This document shows positions 7,985-15,241 of a stretch of DNA of 23,360 nt, piece after piece. The notes beneath the pieces are model-generated. The model saw nothing but the letters and a program-made list of their open reading frames with translations. It searched no databases and had not been told where the DNA came from. This DNA is from Promethearchaeota archaeon (GTDB lineage: Archaea; Asgardarchaeota; Lokiarchaeia; Sigynarchaeales; SOKP01): NCBI GenBank assembly GCA_030620005.1, contig JAUXAJ010000040.1, forward strand, positions 1 through 23,360, in the 5' to 3' direction. Made by a program: the position numbers and the translations under genes. The stretch's first letter is position 1, and the number at the start of each line of letters is the position of its first letter.

Positions 7985-8761
7985 TGGGACGTGGCCAATA
8001 TAACTTAAGACTTTCGATTTATCTTCCATAACTTTTAAGTTTCTCCCTGTAGCACTACACATGGGACATGTAAGTCGTTCTTCAGTACCAAATCCAGCAC
8101 CAGAACTAATTTCTGGAGGTATTATTTCATGTAATTCAGATTCGACAACTTCAAGAGCGACACCTTTTTCTTCTATTACTTTTTCTTTCTGGACGAGTTC
8201 TTCTTTTAATGCCTGAATTTCAGCGTCTTTTTGAGAAATTTGTTCTTTTAACTCGTAAGTTTGTCCACCTACAATACCACTTTCTTGTTCAAATGTAGAA
8301 AGCTTGTTTCTCAAGTCTTGAATTTCAGAATTCAAATTATTTATTTCGTTTTCTTTAGCTGAAACAGCATTGTTTGCTTCGTTTAGCTTGTTTTCTAATT
8401 CTGGGACACTCTCTTTTATAGATTCCAAGTCTGATGCTTCAGCTTCTATTTTTGCATTTAAATCGTCTATAGTTGAATTGAGTTGATCAATATAGTTATC
8501 CTTACTAGTAATATCAGCTTGTTGGTCGCCCTTTGACTTTTTAAGCAATTCCCTTGTCTCGTTAAGATCGGCTGTTGTTTTTATGAGCGAATCGGACATA
8601 GAATTAAGATTTCCTTGAGTTTGAGATAATTCGGTTTTTTTTTCAGTTAATTGTCTTTCCAAATCATTTACTTTAGCCCTGAGATCTAATAAAAATCTAC
8701 CTTCGACTTTTTGACTTCCATCTGGACGAGTTTCAGCTTTTTGCCAATCGATTGGTGACAT
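7973..8761 (-). CDS. coiled-coil protein with truncated C-terminal zinc ribbon
   Basis: 262 residues as read to the first stop. The N-terminus (MSPIDWQKAETRPDGSQKVE) is followed by a long heptad-type coiled coil from about residue 25 to 210, rich in Leu, Glu, Lys, Asn and Asp. A short linker with Pro and Gly (IIPPEISSGAGFG) leads to LTCPMCSATG, the first half of a zinc ribbon, then DKSKVLSYIGHVP. The normal second CxxC is missing because a stop intervenes. The same frame resumes 30 nt later with VCKKCGYEF. No signal peptide or membrane segment. Such coiled-coil plus zinc-ribbon proteins look structural or scaffold-like; no enzymatic function can be claimed. The gene is divergent from the LbH operon, and AT-rich TATA-like sequence lies about 70 bases upstream of its ATG. 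Confidence 0.75.
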   Translation of the reverse strand: MSPIDWQKAETRPDGSQKVEGRFLLDLRAKVNDLERQLTEKKTELSQTQGNLNSMSDSLIKTTADLNETRELLKKSKGDQQADITSKDNYIDQLNSTIDDLNAKIEAEASDLESIKESVPELENKLNEANNAVSAKENEINNLNSEIQDLRNKLSTFEQESGIVGGQTYELKEQISQKDAEIQALKEELVQKEKVIEEKGVALEVVESELHEIIPPEISSGAGFGTEERLTCPMCSATGRNLKVMEDKSKVLSYIGHVPKIY

Positions 8762-8936
8762 TTTAATTTTTCCGCTTATTTGATTTTTTTTTTTATAATT
8801 ACTTGTAACTGAATTGTTTTGTTACGATATAATAATATATAAATTTATAATAAATAAATGTTCTATAACCAATTAAGATTAGTTATGATAATTTATAGAA
8901 TTTATGTCTATCTTAAGAATTATCTTTTAATCTAAG

Positions 8937-8946
8937 ATTATATAAG
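8937..8946 (+). promoter_or_regulatory. TATA element of the five-gene LbH-ThiI-Ubl run
   Basis: ATTATATAAG is centred 26 bases before the ATG at 8968. That is the distance expected for a leaderless archaeal transcript starting at the first codon. No Shine-Dalgarno sequence is present, consistent with leaderless initiation. Confidence 0.5.
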
Positions 8947-8967
8947 AAAATGGTCGTAGTATATTAA

Positions 8968-9813
8968 ATGGAAGAAGGAATCGATAATATATTTGAAGTT
9001 GACATCATATCGTCATCAGGAGTGCATAACTCCAGGTTTACATTAATTATACTCCTTCAGTTTCATTTTGGGTTGTTTGTGATAATTTTAGTAAATTCGT
9101 GGTATTGGAATTATTTATATTATTATATTACAGGCAATTTAATTTTCCCAATGAATTTAAATAAAGAAGAGTGGTTCAAGTGGTTGATATTTCTTTTGTT
9201 TCCTTTAAACATATACGGAAGTCTGTTTTTATTTGTTTTTAGCATCATTTTGTTTTCAGCTGGAGTTTATAAGGTTTTAAATTGGTTATATCTTCCTAAA
9301 GAAGGAGTATTTAAAAAAGGAAGTAAAGGTTGGAAATACATGCATAGAAGATTCTGGACCACTTACTTTCCAATATGGTTAGCTCGCGCGACACCCCTTC
9401 CATGGGTAGACATTGTTTGTTATCGGCTTTTTGGAACGCGAGTTGGCAAAAATGTAGTCGCGTATGAGGGTTATATTGATCCCGGAAAATTCGTAGAGAT
9501 TGGCGATTTTTCAATGACATCGTTGAATATTTGTATTTTTTCTCATTTAATTTATCACGATAAGGTTCTAATAAAAAAAGTCAAGATTGGAAAGGCGTGT
9601 GTTATTGGGCCCCAATCAATAGTAACGCCTGGAACAATCATGAAGGACGGTGCCATATTAGGAGCAAATAGCTACACTAGCTTCGGGCAAGAACTAAAGG
9701 GCGATTTAATTCACATTGGAGCCCCCGTTAGTTTTACTTTTCCAATACAATCGCTCGAAGAGTCTAAAGAAAAAGTTAAGACATTAGGAAGAACTCAGAA
9801 TGAAGGCCATTGA
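8968..9813 (+). CDS. membrane-associated left-handed beta-helix acyltransferase-like protein, copy 1
   Basis: 281 residues. Two broad hydrophobic regions (about 23-60 and 70-105) suggest several membrane segments. They are followed by the conserved-looking linker LPKEGVFKKGSKGW (109-122). A hexapeptide-repeat domain begins near residue 155 (RLFGTRVGKNV) and continues through VKIGKACVIGPQSIVTPGTIMKDGAILGA (205-233), the [IV]-G-x4 rhythm of left-handed beta-helix transferases. This arrangement resembles the C-terminal membrane/LbH domain of Pls-type epsilon-polylysine synthetases and related orphan acyltransferases. FSHLIYHD (191-198) supplies histidines in the place where LbH acyltransferases carry the catalytic His. 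It is the first gene of a tight run; a paralogue follows after 45 bases. It likely modifies a lipid-linked or surface molecule; acceptor and donor unknown. Confidence 0.7.
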   Translation: MEEGIDNIFEVDIISSSGVHNSRFTLIILLQFHFGLFVIILVNSWYWNYLYYYITGNLIFPMNLNKEEWFKWLIFLLFPLNIYGSLFLFVFSIILFSAGVYKVLNWLYLPKEGVFKKGSKGWKYMHRRFWTTYFPIWLARATPLPWVDIVCYRLFGTRVGKNVVAYEGYIDPGKFVEIGDFSMTSLNICIFSHLIYHDKVLIKKVKIGKACVIGPQSIVTPGTIMKDGAILGANSYTSFGQELKGDLIHIGAPVSFTFPIQSLEESKEKVKTLGRTQNEGH

Positions 9814-9858
9814 AATTTAAATGATTCGAATCAAGGGAGAGATGTAAGAAGTAAAAAA

Positions 9859-10599
9859 ATGTTTCAACCCGCGAGTTTAAAAGGACCTCCGTCTATTACC
9901 CCAATAGACGAAAGATTTCGTAAAAAATATCTCATAATTTATGTTATCATTATTATTCTTAGCTTCATTCCTGTTTCGTTATTTGAATATTTTTATTATA
10001 TTACTTTTTGGAAAATCGAATTTTACTGGTTGTTTTTTCTTCTACTACCACTAAATCTTATATTATTAATCTACATTCTACAATGGAGCGCAATTTTTTT
10101 CTCATTATTATTTTTAACAGTAATTAAATTACTACACGGCCCAAAAGAAGGAGTGTTTAAAAGAGATGTTCACGATAAAGATTATTTCTTCTGGAACTTA
10201 AGGAATATTATTAAAAAGTGGCCATTATATATCACTGCTTCAAATCCTTTTCCGTGGCTTAAAAATCGTTTCACATTACGATTCTTCGGGACAAGAATAG
10301 GTTCACATTGCCTGTGTAATAATAGTTGGATATCTTCGGAGCTCGTTTCGATTGGTAAAAACGTGATTATTGGAATGGGCAGCACAATTTTAAACTTTGG
10401 AATAGAGCAAGATAAATTCATCCTAAAAAAGATTGTGGTTGAGGACGACGTAATTATTGGAGCAAAATGCGTTCTCTTGCCAGGCACTATCATTAGGAAA
10501 GGCGTTAAACTTTCTGTGCTTTCATTCACAAATTATAATCAAGTATTAGAAAAAAATTCAATTTACATTGGACAGCCAGCAAAATTGAAAATGGATTAA
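9859..10599 (+). CDS. membrane-associated left-handed beta-helix protein, copy 2 (His-poor paralogue)
   Basis: 246 residues, same plan as the preceding protein: two long hydrophobic regions (about 24-50 and 55-92), the linker GPKEGVFKRDVHDKDY (94-109), then hexapeptide repeats from RFFGTRIGSH (141-150) through VVEDDVIIGAKCVLLPGTIIRKGV (193-216) and IYIGQPAKL near the end. Where copy 1 has FSHLIYHD, this copy has NFGIEQD (179-185), so the candidate catalytic histidines are missing. It may be a non-catalytic partner that forms the trimer with copy 1, or have another activity. GGGAGAG-like purines at 9835-9841 could serve as a weak ribosome binding site. The next gene begins 6 bases after the stop, so they are co-transcribed. 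Confidence 0.65.
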   Translation: MFQPASLKGPPSITPIDERFRKKYLIIYVIIIILSFIPVSLFEYFYYITFWKIEFYWLFFLLLPLNLILLIYILQWSAIFFSLLFLTVIKLLHGPKEGVFKRDVHDKDYFFWNLRNIIKKWPLYITASNPFPWLKNRFTLRFFGTRIGSHCLCNNSWISSELVSIGKNVIIGMGSTILNFGIEQDKFILKKIVVEDDVIIGAKCVLLPGTIIRKGVKLSVLSFTNYNQVLEKNSIYIGQPAKLKMD

Positions 10600-10605
10600 A
10601 AAAAA

Positions 10606-12201
10606 ATGAATGTTGAAGAGTCAATTAAAATTAACGGGGAAAATCACCCAAAAAAGAGAATCGTAATTATATCTGACACGCATATTACACCGTTCGGTAC
10701 AGAATTTAATCAAAAAGCATTCGATGTTGGCGTGGAAAAAATTAACAAGATCAAGGATGTTGACCTTTTTTTACATTTAGGAGATATCACGCAAAATGGG
10801 ACGTTATTAGATTACGAATTCGCAGTGGAACAAATGAAGAAATTTAAACCCGTTTCTAAAGCTCCACTTGAGTATTTAATAGGCAATCACGACGCTTTAA
10901 ACGTGGGATATTTATTATTTGAAGAACTTATCGGAGAAGGCAAAAGATACTTTGAATTTGAAGATGACGAATTGTACGTGTTAGGAATAGACTCAAGTAA
11001 GCCCGACCAAAATTCTGGAGTTATTCATCATAAAACTATTGATAACGTGAGAAAAAGAATATTACAAGAAGATAGATGTGAAAAGCTAAAAGTTGTATGT
11101 TTTCATCATCAGCTCATTCCAATTCCAAACACGGGAAAGGAAAGATCAGCGATAGACGATTCGGGAAACATGTTGCAAATGCTTTTAGAGTCAGAAACTG
11201 ACTTGGTATTAAATGGACATCGACACATCTCAAATTTATACACTGTAAGTAGTCCTAAGAAAGACTTATACGTTTTTAACGCAGGAACACTAAGTTGTAC
11301 CAAAACACGATATCGCGAATTGAATACTTTCTCAATAATAGATATTGAAAATAACCGTCTTACTTTTAGAATATTACCTGTATTCGAATTATCGTTTAGA
11401 AAAGAAATTCCACGCACGATAAAACATTATACCTATCGAGTAATAAGTAAAAAGGAAAATCCTTATTGTAAATTCATACAATTATCTAACTCATTGATTA
11501 CAGAAGATTCTGATTGGAATAATACTACTTTTGACAATGCCATTAAAAAAATAAATAGTATTCCTAATATTGATTTGGTCGTTCACGCCGGTAATTTAAC
11601 GCAAAACAGTTATAAAGAGGAATTTAAAATCGCAAAAGAAAAATTTAATATTTTGAAACACCCTTATATAGTGGTTCCTGGTCACACAGACTCCCGTCCT
11701 CCAGCGTGGAGATATTGGCAACAATACTTTGGTTCATTAGATCCTCTATTCCAAAACGATAAAATAGTCTTCAAAGGCATGAATTCAACCACTCAAGACT
11801 CAAAAACAGGTTTTATTGGTCGAAAAAAATTACGAGAATTCATTGAAAAGGTTTTAAGTCTTAGCCATCAAAAAATTTTTGGTGTTTGTTGTTTTCACAA
11901 TCTTATACCAACCCCCTTGAGCGTTTGGAGAACAGAGCTGATTGATTCTGGAGACGTTCTCTCTCAATTTGCTCGATCTCAAATAGGTATCGTGTTAAAT
12001 CACTCTCCCAGCATATCGTTTAATGTAAAAATAGAAAATTCCGTGTTCTCTAACGGAGGAAACCTTCAGGGCAATTATTTCAACGAAAATTTAATAGAAA
12101 TTGACATTTATAAAGATGGATTAATAAATTTAACCGAACACGATTTAAAAACGGGTAAAAAACGTATAATTGGAAAGTATAACATTATAATTCTAACATG
12201 A
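10606..12201 (+). CDS. double metallophosphoesterase: active N-terminal domain, degenerate C-terminal domain
   Basis: 531 residues containing two calcineurin-like domains. Domain 1 (about 17-265) has the full metal-binding set: SDTH (D24, H26), LGD (D60), GNHD (93-96), FHH (166-168) and GHRH (204-207). It resembles CpdA-type class III cyclic-nucleotide or related phosphodiesterases. Domain 2 (about 285-525) follows the same order, but the ligands are replaced: SNSL (294-297) for SDTH, AGN for GD, GHTD (359-362) for GNHD, FHN (430-432), and NHSPS (465-469) for GHxH. It is therefore very probably catalytically dead. No signal peptide or membrane segment, so cytosolic. It lies between the membrane LbH pair and the ThiI-like gene with gaps of 6 and 26 bases. 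Substrate unknown; a nucleotide-activated or phospho-intermediate of the operon pathway is possible. Confidence 0.85.
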   Translation: MNVEESIKINGENHPKKRIVIISDTHITPFGTEFNQKAFDVGVEKINKIKDVDLFLHLGDITQNGTLLDYEFAVEQMKKFKPVSKAPLEYLIGNHDALNVGYLLFEELIGEGKRYFEFEDDELYVLGIDSSKPDQNSGVIHHKTIDNVRKRILQEDRCEKLKVVCFHHQLIPIPNTGKERSAIDDSGNMLQMLLESETDLVLNGHRHISNLYTVSSPKKDLYVFNAGTLSCTKTRYRELNTFSIIDIENNRLTFRILPVFELSFRKEIPRTIKHYTYRVISKKENPYCKFIQLSNSLITEDSDWNNTTFDNAIKKINSIPNIDLVVHAGNLTQNSYKEEFKIAKEKFNILKHPYIVVPGHTDSRPPAWRYWQQYFGSLDPLFQNDKIVFKGMNSTTQDSKTGFIGRKKLREFIEKVLSLSHQKIFGVCCFHNLIPTPLSVWRTELIDSGDVLSQFARSQIGIVLNHSPSISFNVKIENSVFSNGGNLQGNYFNENLIEIDIYKDGLINLTEHDLKTGKKRIIGKYNIIILT

Positions 12202-12227
12202 TTTAAAATTCAGTAAATTGAAAAAAA

Positions 12228-13442
12228 ATGAAAGCGACCCATCTAAAGCAATACAATTTAATTCTAATTCGATACAACGAGATATGGCTGAAATCAACAA
12301 AAATAAAAATCCGGATGTTAAAAACCTTAATGAATAACATTAAAATCATGTTGAACAGGGCGAAGATACCATTCAATAAATACCAATTGAGCAGAGATTC
12401 TACGAGAATTTTCTATTTTTTCAATAACAAGGATATACTAAATGCAATAGAAGTTTTAAAAAAGGCGTTTGGAATACATTCTTTTAGTCCGGCTTTAAGG
12501 ACGTCAAGTACTATAAAGAATATAACCGAAAAGACTATTGAAATTGGTAAGGAAATTTTAGAAAAAGGTGATACTTTTGCTCTCAGGGTAAGAAGGTCGG
12601 GAAAACACGAATTTAACTCTAAATATATCGCAAATAAAGTAGGACAAGCAGTAAAGGAATATTTTCAGAATTTAAACTTGAAAGTTAATTTATCTTCCCC
12701 TAAAAAGAGAATTTTTATTGAGATAAGAAGTGAATTCTCTTACATTTACACTGATATCATAATGAACGAATGGGGCGGCCTCCCTATAGAGCCACAAAAA
12801 AAGATAATGGTCATGGATGTTGGAAGATTGAACGATCTTCTAGCAGGATTCCTTCTCATGAGAAGAGGGTGTGAGATATACCCCGTTTTGTTTGATTTAA
12901 CAAGTAACGAGGTTCAGTTAAAAAATAGACTAGCAAATTGGGCGGAAGTCAGGAATTATGCTCCCCGTTATAAATTTGTTGTTATAAGGATTAAATTGCA
13001 TGACATTATAAGCGAAGTTTGTAAGAAATTAGCTGATAAAAAAGATACATGCGGTATTTGTCGCCTTGTAAGATTTGACGTTTTATCGAGAGTTTTAAAA
13101 ACATCGAACGTGAAATGTTTCAAGAAAGTAAGAGCAATATCAGATGGCATGAGTTTAAATGGTTTAACACCCTGTTCAGACGATGTAGACTTAGAGTCAA
13201 TTGCGCTTAATCATGTTTTCTCAGAATATCCAATTTTCACACCTGTGATTGGATTAGATTTAAAAAAAATCGAACAATATCTATTTACAATTTCAAATTA
13301 TTTGAAAAAAGGGGAATATTGCCCGTTTAAACCCAAAAATCAAGAATCAGGAATTGAGGAATTGAGAAATGTTTACGAATCCTTAAACTTGGACGAATTA
13401 ATTTTAGAATGCTTGAATAATAGTGAAGAAATTAATATTTGA
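12228..13442 (+). CDS. ThiI-like THUMP protein with degenerate PP-loop
   Basis: 404 residues with the domain order of ThiI (tRNA 4-thiouridine synthetase). It has an N-terminal ferredoxin-like region (IRYNEIWLKS, equivalent to RYGEI.LKS), a THUMP domain (about 60-180, RRSGKHEFNSKYIANKVGQA), EWGGLP at 181-186, then the AANH fold. The ATP pyrophosphatase loop, normally SGGxDS, reads VGRLND at 198-203 (context VMDVGRLNDLLAGFLLMRRG), so adenylation of tRNA as in canonical ThiI looks impossible. Other conserved parts remain: CEIYPVLFD, CGIC (C275, C278) where ThiI has its functional Cys, AISDGMSL, PVIGLD and YCPFKPK. It may have become an RNA-binding or sulfur-relay protein. The next gene encodes a Gly-Gly ubiquitin-like protein, a natural sulfur-carrier partner. 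No Shine-Dalgarno; 26 bases from the phosphoesterase gene. Confidence 0.8.
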   Translation: MKATHLKQYNLILIRYNEIWLKSTKIKIRMLKTLMNNIKIMLNRAKIPFNKYQLSRDSTRIFYFFNNKDILNAIEVLKKAFGIHSFSPALRTSSTIKNITEKTIEIGKEILEKGDTFALRVRRSGKHEFNSKYIANKVGQAVKEYFQNLNLKVNLSSPKKRIFIEIRSEFSYIYTDIIMNEWGGLPIEPQKKIMVMDVGRLNDLLAGFLLMRRGCEIYPVLFDLTSNEVQLKNRLANWAEVRNYAPRYKFVVIRIKLHDIISEVCKKLADKKDTCGICRLVRFDVLSRVLKTSNVKCFKKVRAISDGMSLNGLTPCSDDVDLESIALNHVFSEYPIFTPVIGLDLKKIEQYLFTISNYLKKGEYCPFKPKNQESGIEELRNVYESLNLDELILECLNNSEEINI

Positions 13443-13531
13443 TTAAGATTAATCTATTATTAGCAAAAGGTTTAATAAAAAATCAATTTTTATATTGTTT
13501 GAAGTGTGTACTTATCTTATTAGTATTAATA

Positions 13532-13837
13532 ATGAAAAAAGAAAAAGTGAATTTCGTGGCTAATGTTAGTTTGAATCTATTAAATATTTTTGCTTTGAGA
13601 ACAAATGAAAAATCCATAGAATATGAAGGAAAAACAGTAAGAAATGTTTTATCTCAGTTTTTAATTAGTTATAAAGATAAATTAGATGATAGTTTATTAA
13701 GTAAGAACAAGAAAAAGTTAAATTCCCAAATTTTAGTCTTATTAAACGGGAGAAATATTAATTATTTGAAAAAATACAAGACAAAACTTAACGATGGAGA
13801 TAAAATATACTTATCAGCACCTATAGCTGGCGGATAA
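13532..13837 (+). CDS. ubiquitin-like sulfur carrier/modifier (MoaD/ThiS/SAMP type)
   Basis: 101 residues from the ATG at 13532. The beta-grasp pattern is clear: KVNFVANVSLNLLNIF, IEYEGKTVRNVLSQF, ILVLLNGRNINYL, LNDGDKIYLSAPIAGG. It ends in a bare Gly-Gly directly before the stop, as in MoaD, ThiS and archaeal SAMPs, which are activated by E1-like enzymes for thiocarboxylate formation or protein conjugation. A TTG at 13439 overlaps the ThiI-like stop codon (TTGA) and would add 31 mostly hydrophobic residues. I prefer the internal ATG because the result has family length, but translational coupling from TTG cannot be excluded. No E1-like or JAMM protease gene is in the window. Adjacent to a ThiI-like gene, a role in sulfur transfer is the leading inference. 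Confidence 0.8.
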   Translation: MKKEKVNFVANVSLNLLNIFALRTNEKSIEYEGKTVRNVLSQFLISYKDKLDDSLLSKNKKKLNSQILVLLNGRNINYLKKYKTKLNDGDKIYLSAPIAGG

Positions 13838-13854
13838 ATATTCAGGAGTTAATT

Positions 13855-13968
13855 TTTTGGCTGAGTTCCTTGGAAGAATTAAGAATATTTAGTCAGGCGG
13901 ATATCACATTACCGGATTCATTTGATAACTTTCTGGATTTAAAACGATTAATAATTAGTAGAAATTGA
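13855..13968 (+). pseudogene. leucine-rich-repeat gene remnant
   Basis: A frame immediately after the ubiquitin-like gene reads SLEELRIFSQADITLPDSF, then LDLKRLIISRN and a TGA at 13966. After that it continues STSIEE to a TAA at 13987. Spacing of Leu residues and the N at the repeat end match the LxxLxx[LI]...LPxxfxxLxxLxxLxLxxN repeat. There is no start codon and no room for a full protein. The rest of 13838-14203 is AT-rich with no further coding signal; it holds the promoter region of the GTPase gene. Confidence 0.45.
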
Positions 13969-14188
13969 TCAACGTCAATAGAGGAGTAATTCCTAAATCA
14001 ACAATTCATTAAAGATAAAAACCAAACAAAAAAATTACCCAAAAAATCTTCAAAAACTCTTTTTAATAATGAAAAACTTTTTTTTTAATTTCAAGGCGAT
14101 TTTTTACAAAAAATTATTAATATCCATTTCAATAAATGATTTAAACAAAAAAAGAAATACTAATAAATTATTACGATTAAAATAAGTT

Positions 14189-14194
14189 AGGTGA
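14189..14194 (+). promoter_or_regulatory. ribosome binding site AGGTGA deciding a GTG start
   Basis: AGGTGA matches the archaeal anti-Shine-Dalgarno and lies 9 bases before GTG at 14204. It supports the GTG as the true start of the GTPase gene. Confidence 0.6.
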
Positions 14195-14203
14195 AAGTGA
14201 AAA

Positions 14204-15136
14204 GTGCGAAAAATTTCCTTTTTGGGACTCGATAATGCTGATAAGACTTCGATTATTACTGTAATAACAAAACGGTTCGGTTACGAGGAAGAAGTTTTAA
14301 AATTAGTGCCAACAAGAAGAATTGACAGGGATACATTCAGATTTCTAGGGATAGAATTTGCAAGGCTAGATTTCGGGGGGCAAAAACAATACAGAGATGA
14401 TTATTTAAGATCTCCTGAAAAATATTTGGCAGGCACGGATTTAATTTTTTACGTTATTGACGCCCAAGATTTCTCGCGATACGAAGAGTCTATTGAATAT
14501 TTAAACAGAATTTTATTGTATTTAAAAGAAGATCAAAGTTATATCCCAATTGCTATATTTTTTCACAAATTTGACCCTGAATTAGTCAATGACAAGAGCA
14601 TCGGCAAAAAAGTAGCGATGCTGAAGTTAAATTTAACAAGATATTGTCACGATTTTGATATTTTTTTCTTTGAGACAATTATTTACGATGTAAAGTCAGT
14701 CATGGACGGTTTTTCGAGTGGATTGTCTTTATTATTTGATAAAGCGGAAATGTTCCAGAATTTATTCGCCGAAATTAGTAAAAATTACAATGCGATCATG
14801 ATTACTTTATTTGATTCTAAAGGAATAACAATTGGTGAACATTACAGACCTCATCTAAAATTAAAAGAAAAGTTAAAAATATACGATCTATATATTAAAG
14901 CACAAAAAAGAATCGTTGCGCAAAATCGATCATTATACGAATTTTCAGACAGATTTGAAAACGGAGGTCGATTCTCAGGGGTAGTTCAGTCGCTAAAGTT
15001 TGGATCCTTGGAATTCTATTTGATGTTCATCATTGAAGAAGATGAAACTGATCTAGAAAAAACAGTTACAATTTTAGACAAGATTGAAGCCGCAAAGCCG
15101 CAAATTCAAAATATAATCTTGCAGATCATACAATAA
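14204..15136 (+). CDS. Rag/Gtr- or Arf-like small GTPase with C-terminal roadblock/longin-like domain
   Basis: 310 residues. The G domain (about 1-185) has G1 GLDNADKTS (8-16), G2 Thr37 in VPTRRID, G3 DFGGQ (56-60) and G4 HKFD (121-124). His in place of Asn in G4 is seen in Rag GTPases. The P-loop is unusual: the consensus GxxxxGK[ST] has Asp13 instead of the second Gly, a one-base change from the Arf-type GLDNAGKTS. The C-terminal part (about 190-310) has alternating strands and helices (ITLFDSKGITIGEH, LEFYLMFIIEEDET), as in roadblock/longin domains fused to Rag/Gtr proteins. It is cytosolic and possibly membrane-surface signalling. It stands alone, convergent with the sugar kinase gene. 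Asgard genomes are rich in such GTPases. If Asp13 is real, nucleotide binding or turnover is likely altered. Confidence 0.8.
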   Translation: MRKISFLGLDNADKTSIITVITKRFGYEEEVLKLVPTRRIDRDTFRFLGIEFARLDFGGQKQYRDDYLRSPEKYLAGTDLIFYVIDAQDFSRYEESIEYLNRILLYLKEDQSYIPIAIFFHKFDPELVNDKSIGKKVAMLKLNLTRYCHDFDIFFFETIIYDVKSVMDGFSSGLSLLFDKAEMFQNLFAEISKNYNAIMITLFDSKGITIGEHYRPHLKLKEKLKIYDLYIKAQKRIVAQNRSLYEFSDRFENGGRFSGVVQSLKFGSLEFYLMFIIEEDETDLEKTVTILDKIEAAKPQIQNIILQIIQ

Positions 15137-15241
15137 ATCTCTAATTTCAAATCTTAATTTTTTAAATTTTTAATGAATTCCATGATTCATATTTAGTCGG
15201 GATTTGATTTGGTATTTTTATAAAAAATTCAATAGAATGGA

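Noticed and set aside
9859..10599. Assigning the LbH proteins as serine or sugar acetyltransferases
   Set aside because: The hexapeptide fold is clear, but substrate-specific motifs are not, and the membrane region differs from those soluble enzymes.
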